From Bacteroidota bacterium (GTDB lineage Bacteria > Bacteroidota > Bacteroidia > Chitinophagales > LD1): 64,000 bases of DNA. Below, piece after piece: positions 53,490-63,807 of this stretch. Each line of letters begins with the position of its first letter. The first letter of the stretch is position 1. Below the pieces are notes generated by a model. It had not been told where the DNA came from. It saw nothing but the letters and a program-made list of their open reading frames with translations, and did not search any database. Made by a program: the position numbers and the translations under genes. The stretch is taken from positions 62,001 through 126,000 of the forward strand of contig CANJLD010000005.1 of the NCBI GenBank assembly GCA_947475165.1, in the 5' to 3' direction.

Positions 53490-54143
53490 TTATGTTTTTG
53501 AGTTTATAATTCGTTCAATAATAAAAGTGAATTCGCTCAGCATGATAGCAGTGGCTCCCCAAATAATATGCTCGTTATAAATATAAGCAGGAACATAAAC
53601 CACATTACCGTTGAATATTTTTATTTCTGTTTTAAAGTTGATGTTTTTTTTATCAAGAAAAAACTCAACCGGTATCTCCACCACTTTGTCTACTTCATTT
53701 TCTTGTGGTTGAAATGAAACAATATTTTCTGCAAAGCCAACAACCGGATGAACGAGAAAATTACTTGGCGGAATGTAGAGTTCGCTAAGTTTGCCAATCA
53801 CTTCAATTGTATTTTTCGCCACACCAACTTCTTCTTCGGTTTCACGTAACGCAGTTTCAATTAAATCTGCATCAACCTCATCTTTCTTTCCTCCAGGAAA
53901 ACTCATTTGTCCGCTATGAACCCCATCATAAGTTTTGCGCTGAGTAAAAACAAGATTCAGTAAATTATTTTTCTCATAAAGCAATACCATCACTCCGCTG
54001 ATTTTCGGATTCAGTTTCATGATTTCTTCTTTCGATAAATTTGGACGGTACGGTGGAGCCATTCGGTACTGTGCTTCTTCACCGGGCAATGGCTGCTGCA
54101 ACTCTTCGCGCAGTTTTTCAATTATGTTTTTATCAAATCGCAT
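53490..54143 (-). CDS. Nudix hydrolase, CoA-pyrophosphatase-like
   Basis: 217 residues from ATG 54143 (a TTG three codons earlier is also in frame). Nudix box GGKKDEVDADLIETALRETE followed by EEVGV, preceded by VFTQRKTYDGVHSGQMSFPG, which fits the CoA-diphosphatase (NudL-like) group. It starts 4 bp after the DinB gene in transcription order reversed, so DinB and Nudix form a minus-strand pair. Likely cleaves CoA or oxidised CoA to ADP and phosphopantetheine. Confidence 0.88.
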   Translation of the reverse strand: MRFDKNIIEKLREELQQPLPGEEAQYRMAPPYRPNLSKEEIMKLNPKISGVMVLLYEKNNLLNLVFTQRKTYDGVHSGQMSFPGGKKDEVDADLIETALRETEEEVGVAKNTIEVIGKLSELYIPPSNFLVHPVVGFAENIVSFQPQENEVDKVVEIPVEFFLDKKNINFKTEIKIFNGNVVYVPAYIYNEHIIWGATAIMLSEFTFIIERIINSKT

Positions 54144-54245
54144 GTTTTGCAAGTTTAATTTTTCGTTGGCACGAATTACAATTTTAGGAGCGAAGAATTA
54201 TCTTTGACGTCCTTACAAAAAAAGGGACACAAAATTTTACTACAC

Positions 54246-55367
54246 ATGCTACCGCGATTTACTGCTACAGGCGTAACTGCTGACGACAAAGAAGTTGTTC
54301 TTGCTTACCAACTTAAAGAAGAAGAATTTAAAGTTGACTTATTCATTGTTCCTAAAAAATCATTGAAAGGTGAGTTGCTGGAGCAGCTACAAAAGAACTG
54401 GGTAGCAGGTGAAGATTTTGCTTTTCCAAAGGGAACAAAAGAAGTTGCTCCGAATCTGAATGCAGAATCTGTATTACCGGAAGACATCCGTTCGGATGAA
54501 GCAGGAAAAATTCGCATTAAACAAAATGAATGGGCTTATACTTTGCTCACCGCAAAATTGTGGGAGAGCTATTTGAATGAATTAGAAGAGCTAAAAAAGA
54601 AAGCAGTTGAGTTGACGCAATACGACCGTCAGTTATTTGATGATGCAAAATCTTTTTGGGAAAGAGTTTTAGAACACCGGAAAGAACGCGACATCAGCCA
54701 ACAAGGTTTAGATAAAATTAAGGATGATGTAAACTCGATTTTCGAAAAGCTCAAAACATTCCGTAAAACTGAAAGTGCGGAGTTTGAAGCAGCCTCAGCA
54801 AAATTGCGCGATGAAGTAATTGCGAAAATTGAGGATTTGAAAAAGCGCGCTACTGAAAAAGCAAATTTCAAAGCATTGTTGGAAGAGTTCAAAGGTATTC
54901 AGGGCGAAAACAGAAGAAACCGTTACAGCAAAGCCGATGATGTGTTGATGCGTAAAACTCTGGACTCTGCTTTTCAATATATCAACGAACAGCGCAATCA
55001 TTTCTTCAGCGATATGACTTCTTCGCGCGTAAAAGGGTTGAATGAAGTGATTGAAAGAATGGAGAAATCGCTTTCGCACGACAAGAAAGATTTAGAATAC
55101 ATGCAGCGAAAAGGTGAAAGCAATAAAATTTCTTCGCTTGAGTCGCAATTGATAAAAGTGAAAATGAATATGCTAACCGAAACAGTTGCTTCTAAAGAAG
55201 AGAAACTGAAAGACATTCGCTCAACGCTTGAAAAATTATTGAAGCAGTCTGGCAAAGGCAATAAGAAAGAAGAAACAAAAACAGAAGTAAAAGCAGAAAC
55301 TGCTCCGGTTAATGCAGAAGAAACTGTTACATCAGCAGATACTTCTACTCCTTCTGTAAGCGAATAG
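54246..55367 (+). CDS. Coiled-coil protein of unknown function (DUF349-like in part)
   Basis: 373 residues from the ATG at 54246 (MLPRFTATGVTADDKEVVLA); a TTG at 54204 lies further upstream. An N-terminal domain (about 1-100) is followed by long charged helices and coiled coil (about 110-330), then a Lys/Glu-rich low-complexity tail ending TVTSADTSTPSVSE. A segment EEFKGIQGENRRNRYSKADD has DUF349-like character but the match is weak. Probably cytoplasmic. I recall similar unnamed proteins in Bacteroidetes. Its last 23 bp overlap the convergent T9SS gene. Confidence 0.75.
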   Translation: MLPRFTATGVTADDKEVVLAYQLKEEEFKVDLFIVPKKSLKGELLEQLQKNWVAGEDFAFPKGTKEVAPNLNAESVLPEDIRSDEAGKIRIKQNEWAYTLLTAKLWESYLNELEELKKKAVELTQYDRQLFDDAKSFWERVLEHRKERDISQQGLDKIKDDVNSIFEKLKTFRKTESAEFEAASAKLRDEVIAKIEDLKKRATEKANFKALLEEFKGIQGENRRNRYSKADDVLMRKTLDSAFQYINEQRNHFFSDMTSSRVKGLNEVIERMEKSLSHDKKDLEYMQRKGESNKISSLESQLIKVKMNMLTETVASKEEKLKDIRSTLEKLLKQSGKGNKKEETKTEVKAETAPVNAEETVTSADTSTPSVSE

Positions 55368-56931
55368 ATTTCCTGTTGCCGTTTACTGTAATTACACAAT
55401 TGTAAACTCCTTTTGAATAATCAAAAATATTCAAAAGGAGTTTTTGTTTTCCAGAATTGAAAGACTGATTACAAATTTCTTTCACCAGACTTCCTTTCAT
55501 ATCCAGCAATTCAATTTTTACTGTTTCGGTTTTCTTTAATTCAAATACTACCTCCACTTTTTCGCGCGAAGGATTCGGATAGCAGAAAAAACTCAGCACA
55601 TCATTATTTATTTCTTTGATAGCTGTGGCAATCGTATCCAGATAAACTTCAAACACGCGCGTGCTCGCGAAACTTAACGAAGGGTCGGTAATACTGATGT
55701 TCAACTCCGGGCTTTCAATTCCCCCTACAATATATCCAAGCCGCTGATGTGGCGGCAGAGCGTTAAGATTCACGAAGTGCTTTCTGCAAACAGGAATATT
55801 CAAATCGTAAAAAAAATACGCATTCGTTCCAAGCAGCGCAGGCATTTTTATACCAGCATCTATTTCGTGATAATTCATATCAAGGTCACGCGCTACATCA
55901 CTGATAGTTTGCACAAAGGGCACCAGCGAATCGGTAACAGTTTGTTGCGTAAGCGTATCAACATAATACATGCTCATGCCTCCGAAAAAAAGATTGTGTT
56001 GCAAATAATTTATTGAATCATAAAGCAAACATACGGCACTATGATACTGACTGAGATTCTGATTAAAATCATTCCGCACAATTACGGTGTCTTTAAAAAT
56101 TTCTATCGGAGTAAGATAAGGGAGGTTAGTATGCTTTTGAAAAACTCCACTGAAAGCCAGTAATCCTTCTCCGCGAAAGGGGTCGTAGAACGGAACTAAA
56201 TTATAATCTCTTCTTCTGAAATTGCCGGTATCGCGAATGGCTGTATAATTATTGATGGAGAGATTTACCCCATCATCAACAATTTGAAACTTGCGGATTT
56301 CGTTGCTGTAGGTCTGCACAAAAAAACCTGCGGTATCGGTGCGGTTATAAATTCCATCGAACCGGTGACCGAAAACGAGATAGTAAGTAGAATCCATTTT
56401 CTGCAAATGCGCACCACAAATAGCAAGTGTTGAATCGGAAATTTGCCGGAACAACGAATCAATAGATTGCGAATTAATTATTGCATTCACCAGACTATTC
56501 ATGTTCACCGCAGTAAGTGTTGGCCAGGTAACAAAATCCTGCAACGAATCTTTCCAGCCGTAACCGCCAACCATATACAGTATTGAATCATTCAGATAAT
56601 ACTGCATGTTGCTCGAAGTAACCGGTTCGCGTATATAATCAGGGAGAGTAGAAGTGGATGCGCTCCAACTTTGGTCAGCAACCGGGTCAACAACGTAAAT
56701 CATATCATTAGCACCGTTAGTAGGAAAAGCAAATGGCGGTTGAAACCCATGCAATCCGTTTTTCCTTCCACCAACAAAAAACCATTTGTTGTTGTAAGTG
56801 CCGAACGCACCCGAATGAACTGCCGGTGCAGCGGTAAGTGTTGAGGGCTCTAAACGAAGCGTAAATAATTGTTGTGAATAAGAATGCAAGATGGAGGCAG
56901 ATAACAATAACAGCAACGTGAACTTCTTCAT
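55345..56931 (-). CDS. T9SS-secreted protein with kelch-like propeller and type A sorting domain
   Basis: 528 residues, signal peptide about 1-19. Repeated WFFVGGRKNG, LYMVGGYGW, LQHNLFFGGM and GYIVGGIES motifs suggest a kelch-like beta-propeller. The last 80 residues form a T9SS type A sorting domain (SFFCYPNPSREKVEVVFELK to IRLQKE). No catalytic residues evident. The 3-prime 23 bp overlap the convergent gene, and its coding sequence contains a hairpin (55404-55443) that would terminate that gene. Confidence 0.85.
   Translation of the reverse strand: MKKFTLLLLLSASILHSYSQQLFTLRLEPSTLTAAPAVHSGAFGTYNNKWFFVGGRKNGLHGFQPPFAFPTNGANDMIYVVDPVADQSWSASTSTLPDYIREPVTSSNMQYYLNDSILYMVGGYGWKDSLQDFVTWPTLTAVNMNSLVNAIINSQSIDSLFRQISDSTLAICGAHLQKMDSTYYLVFGHRFDGIYNRTDTAGFFVQTYSNEIRKFQIVDDGVNLSINNYTAIRDTGNFRRRDYNLVPFYDPFRGEGLLAFSGVFQKHTNLPYLTPIEIFKDTVIVRNDFNQNLSQYHSAVCLLYDSINYLQHNLFFGGMSMYYVDTLTQQTVTDSLVPFVQTISDVARDLDMNYHEIDAGIKMPALLGTNAYFFYDLNIPVCRKHFVNLNALPPHQRLGYIVGGIESPELNISITDPSLSFASTRVFEVYLDTIATAIKEINNDVLSFFCYPNPSREKVEVVFELKKTETVKIELLDMKGSLVKEICNQSFNSGKQKLLLNIFDYSKGVYNCVITVNGNRKSIRLQKE
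55404..55443 (+). terminator. Terminator for the gene at 54246-55367, embedded in the antisense T9SS gene
   Basis: A 16-bp perfect stem AAACTCCTTTTGAATA/TATTCAAAAGGAGTTT with an 8-nt loop, followed on the plus strand by TTGTTTT. It lies 37 bp beyond the plus-strand stop, entirely inside the coding region of the minus-strand gene (encoding NIFDYSKGVY). Confidence 0.75.
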
Positions 56932-56990
56932 TTCTATGATTTATAGAAATAAAAGTATTCTAAAACTTCTGCTGTCAAAACAGCGTTCCG

Positions 56991-57587
56991 TTAATTCCCT
57001 GCAACTTGCGTTGGGTCTTTAATTTTTACCCAGGGCGGAACACTTACGTTTATGTTTACCATTCTTCCTTTTACGCGAACTGTTGGTTGACTTTCCGCAG
57101 GAAAACCCCACCTGCGCATTTTACAATCGAAGTCGGCACTTAGTAAATAGTTTCTGCGGTCATCGCTCCATTCAATTTTCGAAATATGAAAACGTGTTTT
57201 CTCCGGAATCTGATAATAGGTGTGTTTGTCGTAATTCAATTCAATTTTTAAATCACCGGGCTCACCAGTGCTGCCTTCGCTGAAAGAAAATTCAAAATCA
57301 ATACTCTCGGTGAAAGGTTTTCCGTTTTCGTCTTTAAACTGATTGCCATAAAAGATTAAAGAAGTAGCAACGCGGTTGAGTTCCGAAGTCTTGCTGTTGA
57401 GCGAAGCGGTTTTGTTCACCAACTCTGCGCGGTATTTGTCGTCATCACGCATTTCGAACATCTGTCCGTCAAGTATGGCGAAGAAGTAACCACTGTTTTT
57501 GTAATGCTCTTGGTCACCTTCGGGTTTAAACGAACCGGTCAGCAATACAATACCCGATAAAAAAACAAGTAAAGTAAATTTGGTCAT
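56991..57587 (-). CDS. Small secreted protein, member C of the four-paralogue family
   Basis: 198 residues, signal peptide about 1-19 (IVLLTGSFK). Family blocks present: KYRAELVNKTASL, TSLIFYGNQF, IDFEFSFSEG, YYQIPEKTRF, HISKIEWSDDRRNYLLSADF, DCKMRRWGF, VRVKGRMVNINVSVPPWV. Closest to member D next door, forming a tandem pair like A and B 55 kb away. Probably a beta-sandwich exported protein. Function unknown. Confidence 0.8.
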   Translation of the reverse strand: MTKFTLLVFLSGIVLLTGSFKPEGDQEHYKNSGYFFAILDGQMFEMRDDDKYRAELVNKTASLNSKTSELNRVATSLIFYGNQFKDENGKPFTESIDFEFSFSEGSTGEPGDLKIELNYDKHTYYQIPEKTRFHISKIEWSDDRRNYLLSADFDCKMRRWGFPAESQPTVRVKGRMVNINVSVPPWVKIKDPTQVAGN

Positions 57588-57665
57588 GCTCAGCAGTGTG
57601 TGATACGCTGAAGAGTATTACGGAAGATATTTTAAAAAGATACAAGTTCAGGCTTGTCTTTACAA

Positions 57666-58259
57666 TTACTCCCCTACTGAAGCTTCCGTATTTAGTTTTG
57701 AAGCAATCCATGGCGGAACGGAAACTTTGATGTCGCTTACTTCACCTTTTACGCGGACTGCCGGTTGCAAATCGGCTGAGTAGCCGCGTCTGTGCATTAA
57801 GCATTCAAACTTTCCACTGAGTACGAAATAAGTTTTGTCAGCACTCCATTCAATTTTTGACGCCTTGAAATAATTTCTTTCAGGCATTACATAATACTCG
57901 CCAAAATTGTAGCTCATATCAAAACTTACATCGGCACCTTCGCCAGGCGAAGGACTGAACGTATACTCAATAGTGATGCTCTCACTGAAAGATCTTCCGG
58001 CTTCTGCTGTATCTACTCCATAAAAAATAAGCGAAGCAGCGGTGCGACTTAACTGACGACCGGATGCGGCTGAAGCATTTATTTTGGTAACCAACATGGC
58101 GCGATAAAAACCAGTTTCGCGCAATTGAAATGTTTGTCCGTTGATAGTGGCACTTATGCTTCCGTCTTCTTTATATAAATCGCGATAGCCTTCGGTTTTG
58201 AACGAACTACAGGAAATATAAATAACGAGAACAGCGAAGCAGGTAAAGAGTTTCTTCAT
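57666..58259 (-). CDS. Small lipoprotein, member D of the four-paralogue family
   Basis: 197 residues. Unlike A-C, its signal ends with a possible lipobox at Cys17 (VIYISC), so it may be lipidated. Family blocks: FYRAMLVTKINASA, ASLIFYGVD, ITIEYTFSP, YYVMPERNYF, ASKIEWSADKTYFVLSGKFE, CLMHRRGY, VRVKGEVSDIKVSVPPW. Tandem with member C, same strand, 78-bp gap. Function unknown. Confidence 0.8.
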   Translation of the reverse strand: MKKLFTCFAVLVIYISCSSFKTEGYRDLYKEDGSISATINGQTFQLRETGFYRAMLVTKINASAASGRQLSRTAASLIFYGVDTAEAGRSFSESITIEYTFSPSPGEGADVSFDMSYNFGEYYVMPERNYFKASKIEWSADKTYFVLSGKFECLMHRRGYSADLQPAVRVKGEVSDIKVSVPPWIASKLNTEASVGE

Positions 58260-58355
58260 AAAAGTATTGTGGTTGTAATACTTTACGTGAACCGGTAGGG
58301 TAACAACTGTTTTGTTTGGGTTGTTTCTTACAAAGCGCAGATTGAAATTACCAGT

Positions 58356-58380
58356 TGTTGTTGGTCAGCGACCATCAACA
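58356..58380. repeat. Short palindrome TGTTGTTGGTC-AGC-GACCATCAACA
   Basis: 11-bp stem with one mismatch; same family as 909-930. The interval 58260-58469 holds no gene. Confidence 0.55.
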
Positions 58381-58469
58381 GCGCAGCCCTTGATTTTTCT
58401 TTTGCCGGTTTCCCTGCAGTAGGTAAATCGCAGGAGCTATGATTGCTCTTTGCGTTTTGTCTGTTACTA

Positions 58470-60155
58470 CTATTGCGCTATCAGTTTCTTATACTTAAAC
58501 TTCTTAGGCGTTTCGTCTGTAATGCCAAGGCGTTGTTTCTTGTTCTCTTCGTAATCGCTGAAACTTCCTTCGAACCAATACACCTGCCCTTCGCCTTCAA
58601 ACGCAAGGATGTGGGTACAAATTCTATCAAGGAACCACCGGTCGTGCGAAATGATTACGGCACAGCCTGCGTAGTTTTCTAAAGCTTCTTCCAATGCACG
58701 AATCGTATTGATATCCAAATCGTTGGTAGGCTCATCGAGCAGTAGAACGTTGGCTTCATCACGAAGTGTAAGTGCAAGGTGTAACCGGTTGCGTTCACCA
58801 CCGGAGAGCACTTTTATTTTTTTCTGCTGGTCGGCACCGTTAAAGTTAAAGCGCGATACATAACCGCGGCTGTTCATCTTCAACTTGCCAAGTTCAATCC
58901 ATTCACCGCCTTTGCTTATTACTTCCCAAACAGTTTGCTCGGGGTCTATGTTCGTATGGCTTTGGTCAACGTAGGCAATCTTTACGGTTTCGCCTACTTC
59001 GAAAGTTCCGGCAGTGGGCTTCTCCTCTCCCATTATCATACGGAACAAAGTTGTTTTACCGGCACCGTTCGGTCCTATGATTCCTACAATGCCCCCTTGC
59101 GGTAACGAGAAGTTTAAGTTCTCATACAACAACCGGTCGCCAAATGCTTTGGCTACACCGTTGGCAACAATTACTTTTGCTCCAAGGCGCGGACCCGGTG
59201 GTATGTATATATCCAGTTTATCTTCGGTTACCTTTTCTTCATCGGCTAACATTTTTTCGTAATTGGCAATACGCGCTTTGCTCTTTGCCTGGCGCGCCTT
59301 CTGCCCCATGCGCACCCATGCCAATTCGCGCTCCATTACCTTCTGGCGTTTGCTTTCGCTGCGCTCTTCCTGTTCCATTTTCAATTGCTTCTGCTCTAAC
59401 CATGAAGAGTAATTGCCCTTCCACGGAATACCCTTTCCTCCGTCAAGCTCCAGAATCCAACCGGCTACATTATCGAGGAAATATCTATCGTGCGTAATAC
59501 AGATGATGGTTCCTTTATATTGCGCAAGGTGATGCTCTAACCACAACACCGATTCCGCATCTAAGTGGTTGGTTGGCTCATCCAGCAGCAACACATCCGG
59601 TTCCTGTAACAACAGGCGACACAAACTCACTCTGCGTTTTTCTCCTCCCGAAAGGTTCTTTACCGAAGCATTCGGGTCGGGGCATTGCAGCGCATCCATT
59701 GCGCGGTTAAGCACCGTGTCAATTTCCCACGCGTTGGCGGCATCTATTTTATCTTGTAAAACTCCCTGACGTTCGAGGAGTTTTTCCATGCGGTCGCCAT
59801 CGAGGTTAGTGTCGTTGAACGCTTCGCTTATTGTATTGAACTCACCGAGCAAATCGAAAATCTCTTTCTTGCCTTCGCGTATAATTTCAATGACAGTTTT
59901 GCTGTCATCGAGCTTTGGCTCCTGCTCTAAGTAACCAACGGAGTAGTCTTTGCTTTTCTCGATTTTGCCCAAATAGTTTTCATCTAAACCGGCTATGATT
60001 TTGAGCAAGGTCGACTTACCCGAACCATTGGAACCAATGATGCCGATTTTTGCCCCATAGAAAAAGCTTAGGTAAATATCTTTAAGAATAATTTTTTGAG
60101 GCGGAATGGTTTTACCCACGCCCTGCATCGAAAATATAATTGTATTGTCTGCCAT
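58470..60155 (-). CDS. ettA: Energy-dependent translational throttle protein EttA
   Basis: 561 residues of the ABC-F family, no membrane domain. Two ABC domains: Walker A GSNGSGKSTL with signature LSGGEKRRVSL, and GPNGAGKTTL with LSGGERNRLHL. The inter-domain linker (about 245-320) and an arm region are EttA-like (IYIPPGPRLGAKVI). Binds the ribosomal E site and couples translation elongation to the ATP/ADP ratio. Start at 60155 (MADNTIIFSMQGVGKTIPPQK) matches the family. Confidence 0.93.
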   Translation of the reverse strand: MADNTIIFSMQGVGKTIPPQKIILKDIYLSFFYGAKIGIIGSNGSGKSTLLKIIAGLDENYLGKIEKSKDYSVGYLEQEPKLDDSKTVIEIIREGKKEIFDLLGEFNTISEAFNDTNLDGDRMEKLLERQGVLQDKIDAANAWEIDTVLNRAMDALQCPDPNASVKNLSGGEKRRVSLCRLLLQEPDVLLLDEPTNHLDAESVLWLEHHLAQYKGTIICITHDRYFLDNVAGWILELDGGKGIPWKGNYSSWLEQKQLKMEQEERSESKRQKVMERELAWVRMGQKARQAKSKARIANYEKMLADEEKVTEDKLDIYIPPGPRLGAKVIVANGVAKAFGDRLLYENLNFSLPQGGIVGIIGPNGAGKTTLFRMIMGEEKPTAGTFEVGETVKIAYVDQSHTNIDPEQTVWEVISKGGEWIELGKLKMNSRGYVSRFNFNGADQQKKIKVLSGGERNRLHLALTLRDEANVLLLDEPTNDLDINTIRALEEALENYAGCAVIISHDRWFLDRICTHILAFEGEGQVYWFEGSFSDYEENKKQRLGITDETPKKFKYKKLIAQ

Positions 60156-60205
60156 AGTTTTGAATTGGAGCGCGAATATAAAAGTTTAGCGATGACGGGT
60201 TATTT

Positions 60206-60272
60206 GTTGTTAGGGGAGACGCAAAGTATGTGCAGATTTTTTGCTATTGCAGGTGTCCGCGCTTCTAACGAT
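60206..60272. other. Intergenic stretch with weak GTTAG...CTAAC inverted ends
   Basis: GTTAGGGGAGACGC at the left and GTCCGCGCTTCTAAC at the right give imperfect inverted ends about 60 bp apart. Possibly a repeat remnant; the rest of 60156-60377 shows no gene. Confidence 0.25.
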
Positions 60273-60377
60273 GTTTTTTGGGCTTTTAGACCTGTACTAC
60301 AAAAAAGAATTATCGAAAAAAGATAAAGCAACCATCTGTTTATTTCCCTCTTCTTATCCACACCAAATAAATTTGGG

Positions 60378-60407
60378 TTTGCCGATTGAGTAATTGCATT
60401 TATTTTG
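60378..60407 (+). promoter_or_regulatory. Promoter: TTTG-N18-TTATTTTG upstream of fur
   Basis: -33 TTTG (60378-60381) and a near-consensus -7 TTATTTTG (60400-60407), 18 nt apart, ending 4 nt before the GTG start at 60412. Implies a leaderless fur transcript. Confidence 0.6.
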
Positions 60408-60411
60408 AGCC

Positions 60412-60915
60412 GTGAATACAAGCCGCGAAGAACATATTGAAGAAGTGAAGAACATTTTTTCTGCCTACTTAGAGAGGAAGAGCCTGCGCAAAACCACCGA
60501 GCGCTACACTATTCTTGAAGAAATTTACAAGCGCGATGACCACTTTGAAGCAGAGAATTTGTTCAGTTTTTTCAAAAAGAAAAAATTCAACATAAGCCGC
60601 GCTACGGTATATAACACTCTGGAGTTGCTGGTAAGCTGCGACCTGGTAAAGAAGCATCAGTTTGGCAAAAACCTGGCACAGTACGAAAAAAGCTACGGTT
60701 ATAAACAACATGACCATATCATTTGTGTAGATTGCAAAAAAGTAGTTGAATTTTGTGACCCGAGGATTCAGAACATTAAAAGCATGATGGGCGATTTGCT
60801 GAATTTCAGAATCACTCACCATTCGCTGAATATGTATGGTGTTTGCGGAAGTTGTCAGAAAAAACGCGAAACAGATGCCAGTAAGAAAGAAGCCGATAAA
60901 CTTTTAACCGTATAA
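60412..60915 (+). CDS. Fur-family metal-responsive transcriptional regulator
   Basis: 167 residues, GTG start. N-terminal winged helix (about 1-85, RKTTERYTILEEIYKRDDHF, SRATVYNTLELLV), then a dimerisation and metal domain with HDHIICVDC and CGSC (paired CxxC zinc site) plus further His. Could be Fur, PerR or Zur; the metal cannot be assigned. First gene of a probable fur-STAS-purA operon. Confidence 0.9.
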   Translation: MNTSREEHIEEVKNIFSAYLERKSLRKTTERYTILEEIYKRDDHFEAENLFSFFKKKKFNISRATVYNTLELLVSCDLVKKHQFGKNLAQYEKSYGYKQHDHIICVDCKKVVEFCDPRIQNIKSMMGDLLNFRITHHSLNMYGVCGSCQKKRETDASKKEADKLLTV

Positions 60916-60926
60916 AACCAAAAACA

Positions 60927-61268
60927 ATGAACAAGGAAATCAAAGAAGGAGTTTTAGTAATTACCCTGGAAGGAAATTTATTGGGTGAGCATAGCAACGC
61001 ACCGGTAATGGCGATGATTAAAGAATCGCTGGATGCAGGAAACAAAAAAGTGTTGTTCAATTTGGCGCGTATGCAGTTTATCAACAGTACCGGTTTGGGT
61101 ATGTTGCTTACAGCCGTTTCAAAAACCCGCAACGCTGGTGGCGAAATGGTAATGTGTTGTTTGCCTGAGCAAATGCGCAAGCTTTTGCAAATGACAAAGC
61201 TAGAAGGTGCATTTACTGTTAAGGGAACAGAGGCAGAAGCAATTTCGTTCCTGACTACAGGCGCGTAA
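60927..61268 (+). CDS. STAS-domain anti-sigma-factor antagonist-like protein
   Basis: 113 residues, a single STAS domain. The phospho-site region FINSTGLGMLLTAV (Ser54-Thr55) matches the SpoIIAA/RsbV pattern. Probably takes part in a partner-switching phosphorylation system; no anti-sigma kinase is in the window. 11 bp after fur. Confidence 0.88.
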   Translation: MNKEIKEGVLVITLEGNLLGEHSNAPVMAMIKESLDAGNKKVLFNLARMQFINSTGLGMLLTAVSKTRNAGGEMVMCCLPEQMRKLLQMTKLEGAFTVKGTEAEAISFLTTGA

Positions 61269-61294
61269 GCGAATCACTATTTATTAATTTCTAA

Positions 61295-62593
<1,299 letters not shown>

Positions 62594-62735
62594 ATATTTT
62601 CCAATAGTATGCTTGCCAACCGGAATCAATAAACATAAGTTTTTGTTTCCGGTTTTCGTTTTAGCCTACGTTTCTGAACTATTGCTATAGTTCGAAAAGA
62701 AAGATGTTTACTTCACGCAACAAATTTCATAATTT

Positions 62736-63716
62736 ATGATTCGATATTTTACCGTTGGAGTTTTGTTTATGTCTATTGCTTCCTGCGCTACACTTCCCAA
62801 AAGTTATCAGACAAATGATGAAGTGATTGCGGTGGGCATTGGACCTGAGGATATGGTAGTGGATTCGATTACCGAGCAGCCGCGCCTCTTGCTTTCCTGT
62901 AGTGCGAGAAGAAAAGACGAAAAAGATTATGGCGAGATATATGTTTACTATCCCGAAACCGGTGCTAACAGAATTTTAAAGCGCACCGGTGAGCCACAGG
63001 ACTTAGCTTTTAATCCGCATGGAGTTGATTTGGTTAAGGTGGATAATGATTTAGTTCTGCTGGTAGTAAACCACGAACACGAAAAGCACATCAACTCTAT
63101 TTTGCGCTACCGGGTTATAAAAGATGAACTGGTTTTTCAAAACAAGATTGTTGATCCGCTTATTTCTTCGCCCAATGCCGTCACTGGTTTTGCTGACGGA
63201 ACTTTGTTAGTGAGTAACGATGCCAAGAAACCCGGGAACATTGCTGAGGTACTTTTCAAATTAAAAAAGGCGCAAATAATTTTTTGGGATGGAACAAAGT
63301 GTTCTGTAGCATCGGAGAAGTATGCTTACACCAATGGCATTACCAATAAGAATGGTAAGGTTTATCTGGCTTCTACTATGCAGAATAAAGTATGGCAGTT
63401 TGATATTAAAGATGGCAAGATGCTGAACCGTGAAGTAATTGCTAAAGCAAAAGGTGCAGATAACCTGCGTTTTGATGGCGATGATTTACTTGTGGCTTGT
63501 CATCTTCGGTTCTTGAAATTCTTAAAGCATTATAAGGCCGCGGAGAATTTATCTCCTTCTACCGTTTACCGGATTAACCCTGCTACTAAAAAGAGAACGG
63601 TTGAATATTATGATGATGGCAAACAAGTAAGTGCGGCATCTACTGCTTTAGTATTTCGTAACTCACTTTATGTAAGCGGTATTTTTGATGCGAAGATTGT
63701 AAGGAAGAAAAACTAA
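62736..63716 (+). CDS. Beta-propeller lipoprotein (paraoxonase/SMP-30-like)
   Basis: 326 residues, lipobox at Cys17 (SIASC). Repeated Asp-rich propeller segments: IGPEDMVVD, FNPHGVDLV, DPLISSPNAVTGFADGT and ADNLRFDGDDLLVACH. These match the Ca-dependent six-bladed propeller family of arylesterases and lactonases. Likely on the outer membrane facing the periplasm or surface; substrate unknown. A 142-bp gap with no clear promoter precedes it. Confidence 0.8.
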   Translation: MIRYFTVGVLFMSIASCATLPKSYQTNDEVIAVGIGPEDMVVDSITEQPRLLLSCSARRKDEKDYGEIYVYYPETGANRILKRTGEPQDLAFNPHGVDLVKVDNDLVLLVVNHEHEKHINSILRYRVIKDELVFQNKIVDPLISSPNAVTGFADGTLLVSNDAKKPGNIAEVLFKLKKAQIIFWDGTKCSVASEKYAYTNGITNKNGKVYLASTMQNKVWQFDIKDGKMLNREVIAKAKGADNLRFDGDDLLVACHLRFLKFLKHYKAAENLSPSTVYRINPATKKRTVEYYDDGKQVSAASTALVFRNSLYVSGIFDAKIVRKKN

Positions 63717-63718
63717 TG

Positions 63719-63803
63719 ACGTCATTGCGAGGCTTTGCGAAGCAATCTACTCGTTCACGCAATGGGATTGCTTCGCTACGGAAGCCTTCGCTCGCAATGA
63801 CGA
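63719..63803. repeat. Full inverted pair of the GATTGCTTC...GCAATGACG repeat
   Basis: CGTCATTGCGAGGCTTTGCG is followed 30 bp on by GGGATTGCTTCGCTACGG and CTCGCAATGACG, the complete inverted dimer of the element found singly at 806, 45036 and 45141. Confidence 0.75.
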
Positions 63804-63807
63804 ATAA

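Noticed and set aside
60200-60421. 73-codon minus-strand ORF with a signal-like hydrophobic stretch upstream of fur
   Set aside because: It overlaps the fur start and promoter, has no homologue I recognise, and its composition looks accidental.
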